From contig JAFCBX010000040.1 of assembly GCA_017610505.1 (NCBI GenBank), positions 1 through 12,066 on the forward strand: a stretch of 12,066 nucleotides of DNA, given 5' to 3'. The notes under the pieces are model-generated. The model made no database searches. It was not told where the DNA came from and saw only the letters and a list, made by a program, of their open reading frames with translations. Every line of letters starts with the position of its first letter. The stretch's first letter is position 1. The DNA is from Methanosarcinales archaeon (GTDB lineage Archaea > Nanobdellota > Nanobdellia > Woesearchaeales > CG1-02-33-12). Made by a program: the position numbers and the translations under genes. Of the stretch, positions 7,019-12,066 are shown in pieces.

Positions 7019-7113
7019 CTTTCACAACTGGTGAGCATAGCGAACTTGAGGGACTTCAATTGCAGGGCAATTGAATGTCACTCTTTGCGTATCAAATGAG
7101 CGTAACCATTTGG
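7019..7113 (-). other. 95-nt bulge-helix-bulge intron in the tRNA T-loop (59/60)
   Basis: The T-stem CCCGG/CCGGG is followed directly by a 4-bp central helix, TTCA (7119-7116) with TGAA (7024-7021). The 3-nt bulges are AAC (7115-7113) on the 5' side and AGT (7020-7018) on the 3' side. Beyond is CAA/TTG, an A-G mismatch and TGG/CCA. Cutting each bulge after its second base yields the T-loop TTCAAAT, exactly canonical. Inside, a 9-bp hairpin with a 3-nt loop (7055-7075) is extended by GAC/GTC and GAG/CTC. I see no box C/D elements and no ORF. Confidence 0.88.
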
Positions 7114-7134
7114 TTTGAACCGGGGTCGTCTGGT

Positions 7135-7151
7135 TTCTTGTGTTTTAACAA
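7135..7151 (-). other. 17-nt bulge-helix-bulge intron at anticodon position 37/38
   Basis: A central 4-bp helix pairs TTTG (7157-7154) with CAAG (7140-7137), including one U-G pair. The 3-nt bulges are GGT (7153-7151) and AAA (7136-7134). The inner helix TGT/ACA closes a TAAA loop. Cleavage after the second base of each bulge leaves anticodon loop UUUGGGA. This is the canonical archaeal intron position. Confidence 0.88.
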
Positions 7152-7196
7152 CCCAAACCAGAAAGGATGAACCAAGCTACCCTACAGCCCCAACTA

Positions 7197-7258
7197 ATAA
7201 ACAAGGGGAATATGGGCCGTATTTAAATAAACAAGGGGAATATGGGCCGTATTTAAAT
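7197..7258. repeat. 30-bp tandem duplication in the tRNA-Pro/aRF1 intergenic region
   Basis: Two adjacent copies of a 30-bp unit, identical over 32 bases at an offset of 30 (7197-7228 and 7227-7258). Each copy contains the GC-rich core GGGGAATATGGGCCG and ends in ATTTAAAT, which read on the minus strand serves as a TATA box. The perfect identity suggests a recent slippage or duplication event. Confidence 0.9.
7220..7229 (-). promoter_or_regulatory. proximal TATA box of tRNA-Pro
   Basis: The minus-strand ATTTAAATAC lies about 34 bases before the first tRNA base, allowing initiation a few bases upstream of the tRNA. An identical element is repeated 30 bp further away at 7250-7259. Confidence 0.5.
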
Positions 7259-7288
7259 CTTTTGTTTTAAAATCTCATTTACCAAAAT

Positions 7289-7297
7289 TTTATATAT
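7289..7297 (+). promoter_or_regulatory. TATA box of the aRF1 gene (leaderless spacing)
   Basis: TTTATATAT, preceded by the A-rich ACCAAAA, is centred about 26 bases before the ATG at 7319, again predicting a message without a 5' leader. No ribosome site is visible. Confidence 0.6.
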
Positions 7298-7318
7298 GGC
7301 CTCTAATTCTTTATAACC

Positions 7319-9934
7319 ATGGCACTAACTGAAAAACAAAGGTATGAACTGAAGAAATTTATTAAGAAGCTCGAGGTATTTAGAAGGCCGCACACAGAGC
7401 TTATTACAGTGTACGTGCCTGTAGGATATGACCTAAACAAGATAATAAACCATTTAAAACAGGAGCAGGGGACTGCATCCAACATAAAATCAGCCACAAC
7501 AAGAAGGAATGTTACAGATGGACTTGAAAGAATGATTCAGCACCTGCGCTTATTTAAGCAGACACCAAAAAATGGATTGGCAGTTTTCTCAGGAAATGTT
7601 GCTGAAAGAGAAGGCCAGATTGATTTAAAAGTATGGAGCATAGAGCCGCCTGTGCCTCTGAATACAAGAATTTATAGATGTGACAAACAGTTTGTCCTTG
7701 ATTTATTGAGAGATATGCTTGACACAAAAGAGGTCTACGGCCTTGTTGTGCTAGACAGAAGAGATGCAAACATTGCTCTTTTAAAAGGAAAAACAATAAT
7801 TCCCTTGGTTAAAACACATTCACAAGTGCCTGGAAAACAGCGAGCTGGGGGGCAATGTCTTGTAAATGAATCCTTAATCCAATTATCTGATGGTTCTCTT
7901 CCAAAAATTGAAACTATTCATAATCCAAACATAATTAAATCTGTTACGATTAAGAACAATTTTGCAATTTTGGATTCAAACATCATAGATAAATGGAATG
8001 TAAAGAAGAACAAAATTTACAAGATTATTACTAAGAATCCCCGCTTAGAAATTCAATCATCTAAAAATCATTTGTTTTTTGTAGCAACTTCTGAAAGAAT
8101 AATTGAAAAATCTGCTGAGGAATTAAAACAGGGAGATTATCTAATAATGCCTGAAAAAATATACATCAAAGGAAAAATACAAGAAATAAATTCAGAAAAA
8201 TATTATAATTCTTTTATCATAACCAGGGAAGGCCAGGAATTTCTAAAGAAAAGAAGATTAAAAAAGGGATTGCTTCAAAGGCAATTAGCAAAAGAAGCAG
8301 GTTTAACACAAACAACAATCTCCCGTTATGAACTTGGTAAATCAAATGCATGCAGGATGCCATTAAAAAGGTTGTGCAGTAAGTTAAATATTGATTTTGA
8401 TAAATTTTTGAAAGATTATACTAATCATTACATGTATAGAAATATAAGTTTACCAAATACTTTAAATAAGGAATTTGCTCAATTTTTAGGATATCTCATA
8501 GGGGATGGTTGCATAGAAACTGATAGGGTTACTTTCTTTGAGCAAAATAAACAATTAGCGTTAACTTACCAGAGAAAATTCAATCAATTCTTCAAAATAA
8601 ATTCCAGCTATAGATTTAGAGAAAGCAAAAACTACCACCAAATAAGATTTACTAGCAGACCCTTGGTTAGATTAATCAAAGAAGAATTCCCGGAAATAAG
8701 GAAAGCTTTAGATTCTGAAATCCCTAAAAAGATACTCCAATCTGATAATTTGATTGTTGCAGCTTTCTTGAGAGGATTATTTGATGCAGATGGATATGTT
8801 AGTATCAAAAGAGGAATTGCTCTGGGAATAAATAATAAGAAATTGGCTCAACATACCCAACTTGCACTGTTAAGGTTTTCTATTTTAAGTTCATTGCTGG
8901 AATATAACAATAGAGCAAATAAATATAGCAATAATCCGAGATTTACAGTGGATATAACTGAAAAAAAATCAATTCAATTGTTCAAAAAACACATTGGTTT
9001 CAGCTTTCATGGAAAAACTAATAAATTAAATGCTCTCCTTAATAAAAAATCAGATTCAAGCTATTCCAGACAAATAATAGTTTCAGGAAGAAAAATAAGG
9101 AAATTAATAGAAAAATCAGGCTATAATCTTGAATTGTTCCCTAAAGTTAATAATTTTTTTAGAAATGAAAGAATGATGAGCAAGCAAACTTTCAAAAATT
9201 CAATTTTATCTACTATTCAAGATAAAAAACTGTATAATCAATTAGAAATTATTTACAATTATCCAGTTCTTCCAATTAAGATAAACAAGATAGAAAAAAT
9301 CAATAAGAAAGTAAAAATGATTGATATATCAGTCAAAAACAAAAACTTCATAGCAAATGGGATAATTACTCATAATTCAGCAGCTCGTTTTGCAAGAATA
9401 AGAGAAGGCGCTGCAAAAGACCACTATAAAAAGGTTGCAGAATATATGAAAAACCAGTTTTTAACACTAAAAGAGCTTAAGGGAATAATTGTTGGAGGCC
9501 CTGGCCCTACAAAATATGATTTTGTTGAAGGTGGATATATTACAACAGAATTAAAAAACAAGATAATTGCAATAAAGGATTTATCTTATACAGAAGAATT
9601 TGGCCTGCAGGAATTATTAGACAGATCCCAGGATGTGCTGGCAAAAGAAGAGGTAGCAGTTGAAAAGGACATAATGGGAAAATTCTTTAACCTGTTATCA
9701 ACAAAGCCCGGAATGGCTAACTATGGCCTTGACGAAGTGAAAAAAAACCTTGAAATTGGTGCTGTAGATACTTTATTGCTTTCAGAAAGCCTTGATGACA
9801 ATACAATAGATGAAATGGAAAAGCTGGCAAAAACAGTTGGCACAAATGTTAAGATAATCTCAACAGAAACAAGAGAAGGCATCCAGCTAAGGGAGCTTGG
9901 CAAAGTAGCTGCCATCCTAAGGTATGAGGTTTGA
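7319..9934 (+). CDS. prf1: peptide chain release factor aRF1 interrupted by an intein
   Basis: The archaeal class-I release factor reads all three stop codons and triggers hydrolysis of peptidyl-tRNA. Extein domain 1 (1-140) has the stop-codon-reading NIKS at 55-58. Domain 2 carries the catalytic GGQ at 177-179. Directly after Q179 comes a 507-residue intein (C180-N686). The host then resumes with SAARFARIREGAAKDHYKKV from 687, exactly what follows GGQ in intein-free relatives. Domain 3 ends with STETREG (848-854) and AAILRYEV. The spliced product would be 364 residues, shorter than the usual 400-415. The missing part is the zinc-ribbon-like minidomain of domain 3, since LLLSESL (819-825) runs almost straight into the helix DEMEKLAK (831-838). 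The frame is intact throughout with no internal stop. Its promoter is a TATA box 26 bases upstream; the SprT-like gene follows 35 bases downstream. Confidence 0.97.
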   Translation: MALTEKQRYELKKFIKKLEVFRRPHTELITVYVPVGYDLNKIINHLKQEQGTASNIKSATTRRNVTDGLERMIQHLRLFKQTPKNGLAVFSGNVAEREGQIDLKVWSIEPPVPLNTRIYRCDKQFVLDLLRDMLDTKEVYGLVVLDRRDANIALLKGKTIIPLVKTHSQVPGKQRAGGQCLVNESLIQLSDGSLPKIETIHNPNIIKSVTIKNNFAILDSNIIDKWNVKKNKIYKIITKNPRLEIQSSKNHLFFVATSERIIEKSAEELKQGDYLIMPEKIYIKGKIQEINSEKYYNSFIITREGQEFLKKRRLKKGLLQRQLAKEAGLTQTTISRYELGKSNACRMPLKRLCSKLNIDFDKFLKDYTNHYMYRNISLPNTLNKEFAQFLGYLIGDGCIETDRVTFFEQNKQLALTYQRKFNQFFKINSSYRFRESKNYHQIRFTSRPLVRLIKEEFPEIRKALDSEIPKKILQSDNLIVAAFLRGLFDADGYVSIKRGIALGINNKKLAQHTQLALLRFSILSSLLEYNNRANKYSNNPRFTVDITEKKSIQLFKKHIGFSFHGKTNKLNALLNKKSDSSYSRQIIVSGRKIRKLIEKSGYNLELFPKVNNFFRNERMMSKQTFKNSILSTIQDKKLYNQLEIIYNYPVLPIKINKIEKINKKVKMIDISVKNKNFIANGIITHNSAARFARIREGAAKDHYKKVAEYMKNQFLTLKELKGIIVGGPGPTKYDFVEGGYITTELKNKIIAIKDLSYTEEFGLQELLDRSQDVLAKEEVAVEKDIMGKFFNLLSTKPGMANYGLDEVKKNLEIGAVDTLLLSESLDDNTIDEMEKLAKTVGTNVKIISTETREGIQLRELGKVAAILRYEV
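7856..9376 (+). mobile_element. intein with LAGLIDADG endonuclease and nested HTH, in the GGQ site of aRF1
   Basis: A protein-splicing element of 507 residues (precursor 180-686). Nucleophile Cys1 opens block A, CLVNESLIQLSDGS. Block B is SSKNHLFFV with H251, where the usual TxxH is SxxH. The terminal block G is NGIITHN, with penultimate His685 and Asn686, followed by Ser as +1 residue, so splicing chemistry looks complete. Block F, IDISVKNKNFIAN, lacks the common His before NF. Between the Hint halves lie an XRE-like helix-turn-helix (about 308-360) and a homing endonuclease with two LAGLIDADG helices, FLGYLIGDG (389-397) and FLRGLFDADG (483-492), both keeping the acidic metal-binding residue. 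The endonuclease may therefore still be active. The insert looks more AT-rich than the flanking extein by eye, consistent with transfer. Confidence 0.96.
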
Positions 9935-9969
9935 AAAGATTATTATAGCAAGACTATTTCTTTTATAAA

Positions 9970-10635
9970 ATGCAACTAATCAAAGAGGCTTTTGAGAAAC
10001 TTTATCCAAATAAGGATTTTAACTATAATATTAAGGTTAAATACTCTGCAAGGTTCAAGCCATATAATGCAAATGTAAGATACACTAAAAATAATCTTGA
10101 ATTTAGCTTAAGCAAGCAGTGGAAACATATAAGCAAAGACATTGTTGTTGGATTAATACAAAGCCTTCTTCTAAAGGTATTTAATGACAAAAAACAGACA
10201 ATAAATATTGATTTATATAATTCTTTTATAAGGAACCTTCATATATCCATCCCAAAGCAGAAGTCAGACCCAATACTTGAAAGCTCTTTCAACAGAGTAA
10301 ACAAAAAATATTTCTACAATCTTGTTGAGATTCCCAATCTTGAATGGGGAAACCACTCAAAAAGAAAGCTTGGCTCTTATGATTATCATACAGACACAAT
10401 AAACATAAGCAGGATATTTTTAGATGCAGAGCCAGATATTCTCGATTATATCATTTATCATGAGATGCTTCATAAAAAAATAAAATTCAAAAATAAAGCT
10501 AACAGGAGCTATCATCATACAAAGGAGTTTAAAGCAAAGGAAAAAGAATTTGAAGGCCATAAAGAAATGGAGAAGAAAATAAAGAATTTAATCAGAAAAT
10601 CAAAACATAAGGGATTTTTAGACTATTTTAGCTAA
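9970..10635 (+). CDS. SprT-like zinc metallopeptidase
   Basis: A 221-residue soluble protein with the zincin motif HEMLH (H164, E165, H168) within DYIIYHEMLHKK, followed by a histidine pair in YHHTKEF (H182/H183). One of these would supply the third zinc ligand. The order, HExxH then about 14 residues then H-x-x-x-F, resembles SprT/Spartan/Wss1 domains, which in eukaryotes degrade DNA-protein crosslinks. The N-terminal 100 residues form no domain I know. The C-terminus is strongly basic and helical (about 185-215), which could bind nucleic acid. The typical SprT C-terminal Cys4 zinc ribbon is absent. It starts 35 bases after prf1. A weak TATA-like GATTATTATA lies about 26 bases before the ATG, so it may have its own promoter or be cotranscribed. 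The peptidase fold is likely, the substrate unknown. Confidence 0.75.
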   Translation: MQLIKEAFEKLYPNKDFNYNIKVKYSARFKPYNANVRYTKNNLEFSLSKQWKHISKDIVVGLIQSLLLKVFNDKKQTINIDLYNSFIRNLHISIPKQKSDPILESSFNRVNKKYFYNLVEIPNLEWGNHSKRKLGSYDYHTDTINISRIFLDAEPDILDYIIYHEMLHKKIKFKNKANRSYHHTKEFKAKEKEFEGHKEMEKKIKNLIRKSKHKGFLDYFS

Positions 10636-10648
10636 TAAAAATCAAAAA

Positions 10649-10657
10649 CTATAAATA
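10649..10657 (+). promoter_or_regulatory. TATA box of the aIF5A-eL40-S2P operon
   Basis: AAAAACTATAAATATA repeats the element seen before pyrG. Its centre is about 44 bases before the aIF5A ATG, so this transcript should have a short leader of some 15-20 bases, unlike the leaderless genes nearby. Confidence 0.6.
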
Positions 10658-10684
10658 TAGCCAGTTTTCCCTTTTTATTATAAC

Positions 10685-10689
10685 GAGGT
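10685..10689 (+). promoter_or_regulatory. Shine-Dalgarno site of aIF5A
   Basis: GAGGT ends seven bases before the ATG at 10697. It agrees with a leadered message starting near 10675-10682. Confidence 0.55.
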
Positions 10690-10696
10690 AAATATC

Positions 10697-11092
10697 ATGG
10701 CAACAAAACTTATCGCAGCAACCTCAATTCAGGAGGGAAGGTATATAATACTTGATGAGATCCCATGTAAGGTAACAGACATTCAGATATCAAGGCCAGG
10801 GAAGCATGGCCATGCAAAGGTGAGAATAACTGCAATTGGGATTATTGACGGCAAGAAAAGGGAGACAGTAATGCCTGGCCACGACATGCTGCAGACACCT
10901 ATGATAGATAAAAAGACAGCACAGGTTTTATCAGTGCATGGCAATGTTGCTAATGTAATGGATGCAGGAACATACGAGACCTTTGATATAGAAATTCCTG
11001 AAGAATTGAAGGCAGACTGTGTTCCTGGCTCTAATGTGCTTTATTGGTCAATAATGGGCAGTAAGATTATGAAACAGGTTAAATCAGAATAG
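10697..11092 (+). CDS. eif5a: translation factor aIF5A (hypusine-containing)
   Basis: A 131-residue complete homologue of eukaryotic eIF5A. The SH3-like N-domain (1-68) contains SRPGKHGHAK (32-41), where K36 is the lysine converted to hypusine or deoxyhypusine by deoxyhypusine synthase. The C-terminal OB fold covers about 70-131, with VMDAGTYETFDIEIPEEL. The factor binds the ribosomal E site and speeds peptide-bond formation on difficult stretches such as polyproline, and also peptide release. This suits a neighbourhood holding tRNA-Pro and aRF1, though that may be coincidence. It leads a likely operon: eL40 starts seven bases after its stop, and the ribosome site AGGTG overlaps the TAG stop codon. 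Length and all key residues are normal. Confidence 0.97.
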   Translation: MATKLIAATSIQEGRYIILDEIPCKVTDIQISRPGKHGHAKVRITAIGIIDGKKRETVMPGHDMLQTPMIDKKTAQVLSVHGNVANVMDAGTYETFDIEIPEELKADCVPGSNVLYWSIMGSKIMKQVKSE

Positions 11093-11095
11093 GTG
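11091..11095 (+). promoter_or_regulatory. Shine-Dalgarno site of eL40, overlapping the aIF5A stop
   Basis: AGGTG shares its first two bases with the TAG stop of aIF5A and lies four bases before the eL40 ATG at 11100. It fixes the start of this short gene. Confidence 0.5.
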
Positions 11096-11099
11096 CAAA

Positions 11100-11261
11100 A
11101 TGGTAAAATTTCCAGAAGCAGAAGCAAGAAGAATACATAATATATTTGTATGCAAAAACTGCAAGACAAAGATAAGGGCTAATATAATGAAGGTTCTCCA
11201 GGGAAAAATCAAGTGCAGGAAATGCAACAGCAAGGCATTAAGGCCCCTTAGAAAGAAATAA
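11100..11261 (+). CDS. rpl40e: large ribosomal subunit protein eL40
   Basis: A 53-residue zinc-ribbon ribosomal protein. It begins MVKFPEAEARRIHN, the typical archaeal eL40 opening, has CxxC pairs C18/C21 and C39/C42, and ends ALRPLRKK, the family's basic terminus. eL40 sits near the GTPase-associated centre of the large subunit. It is slightly longer than the usual archaeal 46-50, with the extra residues between the two Cys pairs (22-38). AGGTG, overlapping the aIF5A stop, lies four bases before the ATG, so translation is probably coupled to aIF5A. The protease gene starts one base after its stop. Confidence 0.92.
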   Translation: MVKFPEAEARRIHNIFVCKNCKTKIRANIMKVLQGKIKCRKCNSKALRPLRKK

Positions 11262-11262
11262 A

Positions 11263-12066
11263 ATGGATATTCAAGTAATAAGCGCAGTAATTTTTGTTTT
11301 GTCTCTTATTATATTTCTTTATATTAAAAGAAAGAAAATTGTTATTCAGAAAGTTTTGTTTCCATTTATTTATATGATTCTTTATAAGACCAACTTAGGT
11401 CTTAAATTAATGGATAAGATTTCTTCTAAATATAGAGAATGGATTAAGTTATTTGGTTATATTTGTATTGGATTTGGTTTTTATGGGATGATATTTATTT
11501 CTTATAATATAATCGTAATGATTTATAAATTAATATTTGTTCCTCAAGTAATTGAAGCAGGTGTTAGTTTAGTATTGCCTTTTACCAATGTTCCCGGAAT
11601 TGGTTATTTATCATTTTTCCATTGGATTATTGCACTTTTTGTTTTAGTTATTATTCATGAGTTCGCTCACGGTGTTGTTGCAAGAGCTAATAATGTTCCT
11701 GTTAAGTCAAGCGGTTTTGCATTTTTATCTGTTTTAGTTCCAATAATACCTGCGGCTTTTGTTGAGCCTAATGAAAAGAAACTGGCTAAAGAAAAGTCAG
11801 TTGTGCAGTATTCTGTTTTTGCAGCAGGGCCTATAATTAATATTATATTTGCATTTATGTTATTGTTTGCTTTTCCGTATGTTGCAAATTCTGCTAAATT
11901 AGCACCTTTTGAAGACAAGATGACTGAACCAATAGGTTTTTCATTTGATTTAACTAATTCAACTTTACCTGCTGCTTTAGCTGGAATGGAAAGCGGAATG
12001 ATTGTCAATTCTTTTAATAATGGGAAAGTTAATGACGCTAATAAATTTATTGAGCATATGTATTAT
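11263..12066 (+). CDS. site-2-protease-like membrane metalloprotease (M50), 3'-partial
   Basis: 268 residues are present and the frame runs off the right edge. Hydrophobic segments lie at about 4-21, 62-90, 115-140, 151-166 and 186-205. The intramembrane zinc motif HEFAH (H132, E133, H136) lies in VIIHEFAHGVVARA, and AAGPIINI (187-194) matches the conserved GPxxN helix that follows it in this family. From about 235 (LAGMESGMIVNSFNNGKV) a PDZ domain begins, as in many S2P proteins. The second catalytic motif (NxxPxxxLDG) would lie downstream, outside the window. S2P proteases cut transmembrane segments, often to release regulators; the substrate here is unknown. The start is one base after the eL40 stop, so it belongs to the aIF5A-eL40 operon. 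The codons are strongly T-rich, which membrane proteins often show, so I do not read transfer into it. Confidence 0.88.
   Translation, partial: MDIQVISAVIFVLSLIIFLYIKRKKIVIQKVLFPFIYMILYKTNLGLKLMDKISSKYREWIKLFGYICIGFGFYGMIFISYNIIVMIYKLIFVPQVIEAGVSLVLPFTNVPGIGYLSFFHWIIALFVLVIIHEFAHGVVARANNVPVKSSGFAFLSVLVPIIPAAFVEPNEKKLAKEKSVVQYSVFAAGPIINIIFAFMLLFAFPYVANSAKLAPFEDKMTEPIGFSFDLTNSTLPAALAGMESGMIVNSFNNGKVNDANKFIEHMYY

Larger units (their letters stand above)
7005..7191 (-). tRNA. tRNA-Pro(UGG) with two introns
   Basis: On the minus strand the acceptor GGGGCTG (7191-7185) pairs with CAGCCCC (7012-7006), with discriminator A at 7005 and no encoded CCA. The D arm carries G18G19 and the tRNA-Pro-like GGGTAGCTTGG. 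Anticodon stem TCTGG (7162-7158) pairs with CCAGA (7133-7129). The loop reads U32 U33 U34 G35 G36 G37 and then A38 after removal of a 17-nt intron, giving anticodon UGG at 7155-7153. G37 is usual for tRNA-Pro. T-stem CCCGG (7124-7120) pairs with CCGGG (7017-7013). Its loop is TTCAAA plus T, interrupted by a 95-nt intron. The mature length is 75 nt. Both introns fold into bulge-helix-bulge motifs, and removal restores a standard cloverleaf. A duplicated TATA element lies upstream, and eL43 follows 25 bases downstream. Confidence 0.93.

Noticed and set aside
7019..7113. Possible group I intron or a separate small RNA gene within the tRNA
   Set aside because: Ninety-five bases are far too few for a group I core, and the ends form an exact bulge-helix-bulge that restores a canonical T-loop, so an archaeal protein-spliced intron explains it fully.
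7197..7258. CRISPR-like repeats
   Set aside because: The two copies are directly adjacent with no spacer between them, and there are only two. It is a tandem duplication.
8222..8420. A separate XRE-family transcription regulator gene
   Set aside because: It is in one uninterrupted frame with the intein and aRF1, with no independent start signals, so it is a domain nested in the intein.
11667..12008. Minus-strand ORF of 113 codons
   Set aside because: It lies antisense to the M50 protease, whose HEFAH and GPxxN motifs show the plus strand to be the coding one.
11263..12066. T-rich codon use of the protease gene as a sign of horizontal transfer
   Set aside because: Hydrophobic membrane proteins are naturally T-rich (Phe, Ile, Val, Leu codons), and the gene is tightly joined to eL40, so composition alone is not evidence of transfer.

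Overview
The window is from an AT-rich, tightly packed archaeal chromosome. The archaeal assignment rests on aRF1, aIF5A, ribosomal proteins eL43 and eL40, RNA polymerase subunit P, the KEOPS subunit Pcc1, prefoldin beta, UPF0147, a DRG-type GTPase, TATA-box promoters placed for leaderless transcripts, and a tRNA with bulge-helix-bulge introns. Small shortened proteins, overlapping convergent 3' ends and a very divergent RelA/SpoT-like protein suggest a DPANN lineage (Woesearchaeota/Pacearchaeota-like). That placement is inference, not something the sequence proves.

Layout. 1-923: the C-terminal part of a RelA/SpoT-type nucleotidyltransferase, open at the left edge. 973-1200 (-): a small helical protein of unknown function. 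1301-2170 (+): a stand-alone asparagine-synthetase-like ATP pyrophosphatase, whose 3' end overlaps by 9 bp that of a DRG-family GTPase (2162-3319, -). 3423-5138 (+): CTP synthase, followed by a small MscS-type channel (about 5203-5790). 7191-5783 (-): a co-directional cluster of tRNA-Pro(UGG), eL43, rpoP, pcc1, prefoldin beta and UPF0147, with 4-bp overlaps or near-zero gaps. 7319-9934 (+): aRF1 interrupted by a 507-residue intein. 9970-10635 (+): a SprT-like metalloprotease. 10697-12066 (+): aIF5A, eL40 and the start of a site-2-protease-like membrane protease that runs off the right edge.

How the genes fit together. Most of the window is translation and gene-expression housekeeping: tRNA-Pro, release factor, aIF5A (whose family acts on proline-rich stretches and on termination), ribosomal proteins, an RNA polymerase subunit, KEOPS for tRNA t6A, and prefoldin. 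CTP synthase supplies nucleotides. The RelA/SpoT-like protein might add a nucleotide-alarmone or tRNA-modifying activity.

Three items stand out. First, the intein sits immediately after the catalytic GGQ tripeptide of aRF1 and carries both a LAGLIDADG endonuclease and an extra XRE-type helix-turn-helix. Second, the tRNA-Pro gene has two introns, a 17-nt one at 37/38 and a 95-nt one inside the T-loop at 59/60; both fold by eye into textbook bulge-helix-bulge motifs. Third, the RelA/SpoT-like protein keeps nearly all synthetase active-site residues in an archaeon. A 30-bp tandem duplication also doubles the tRNA-Pro promoter.
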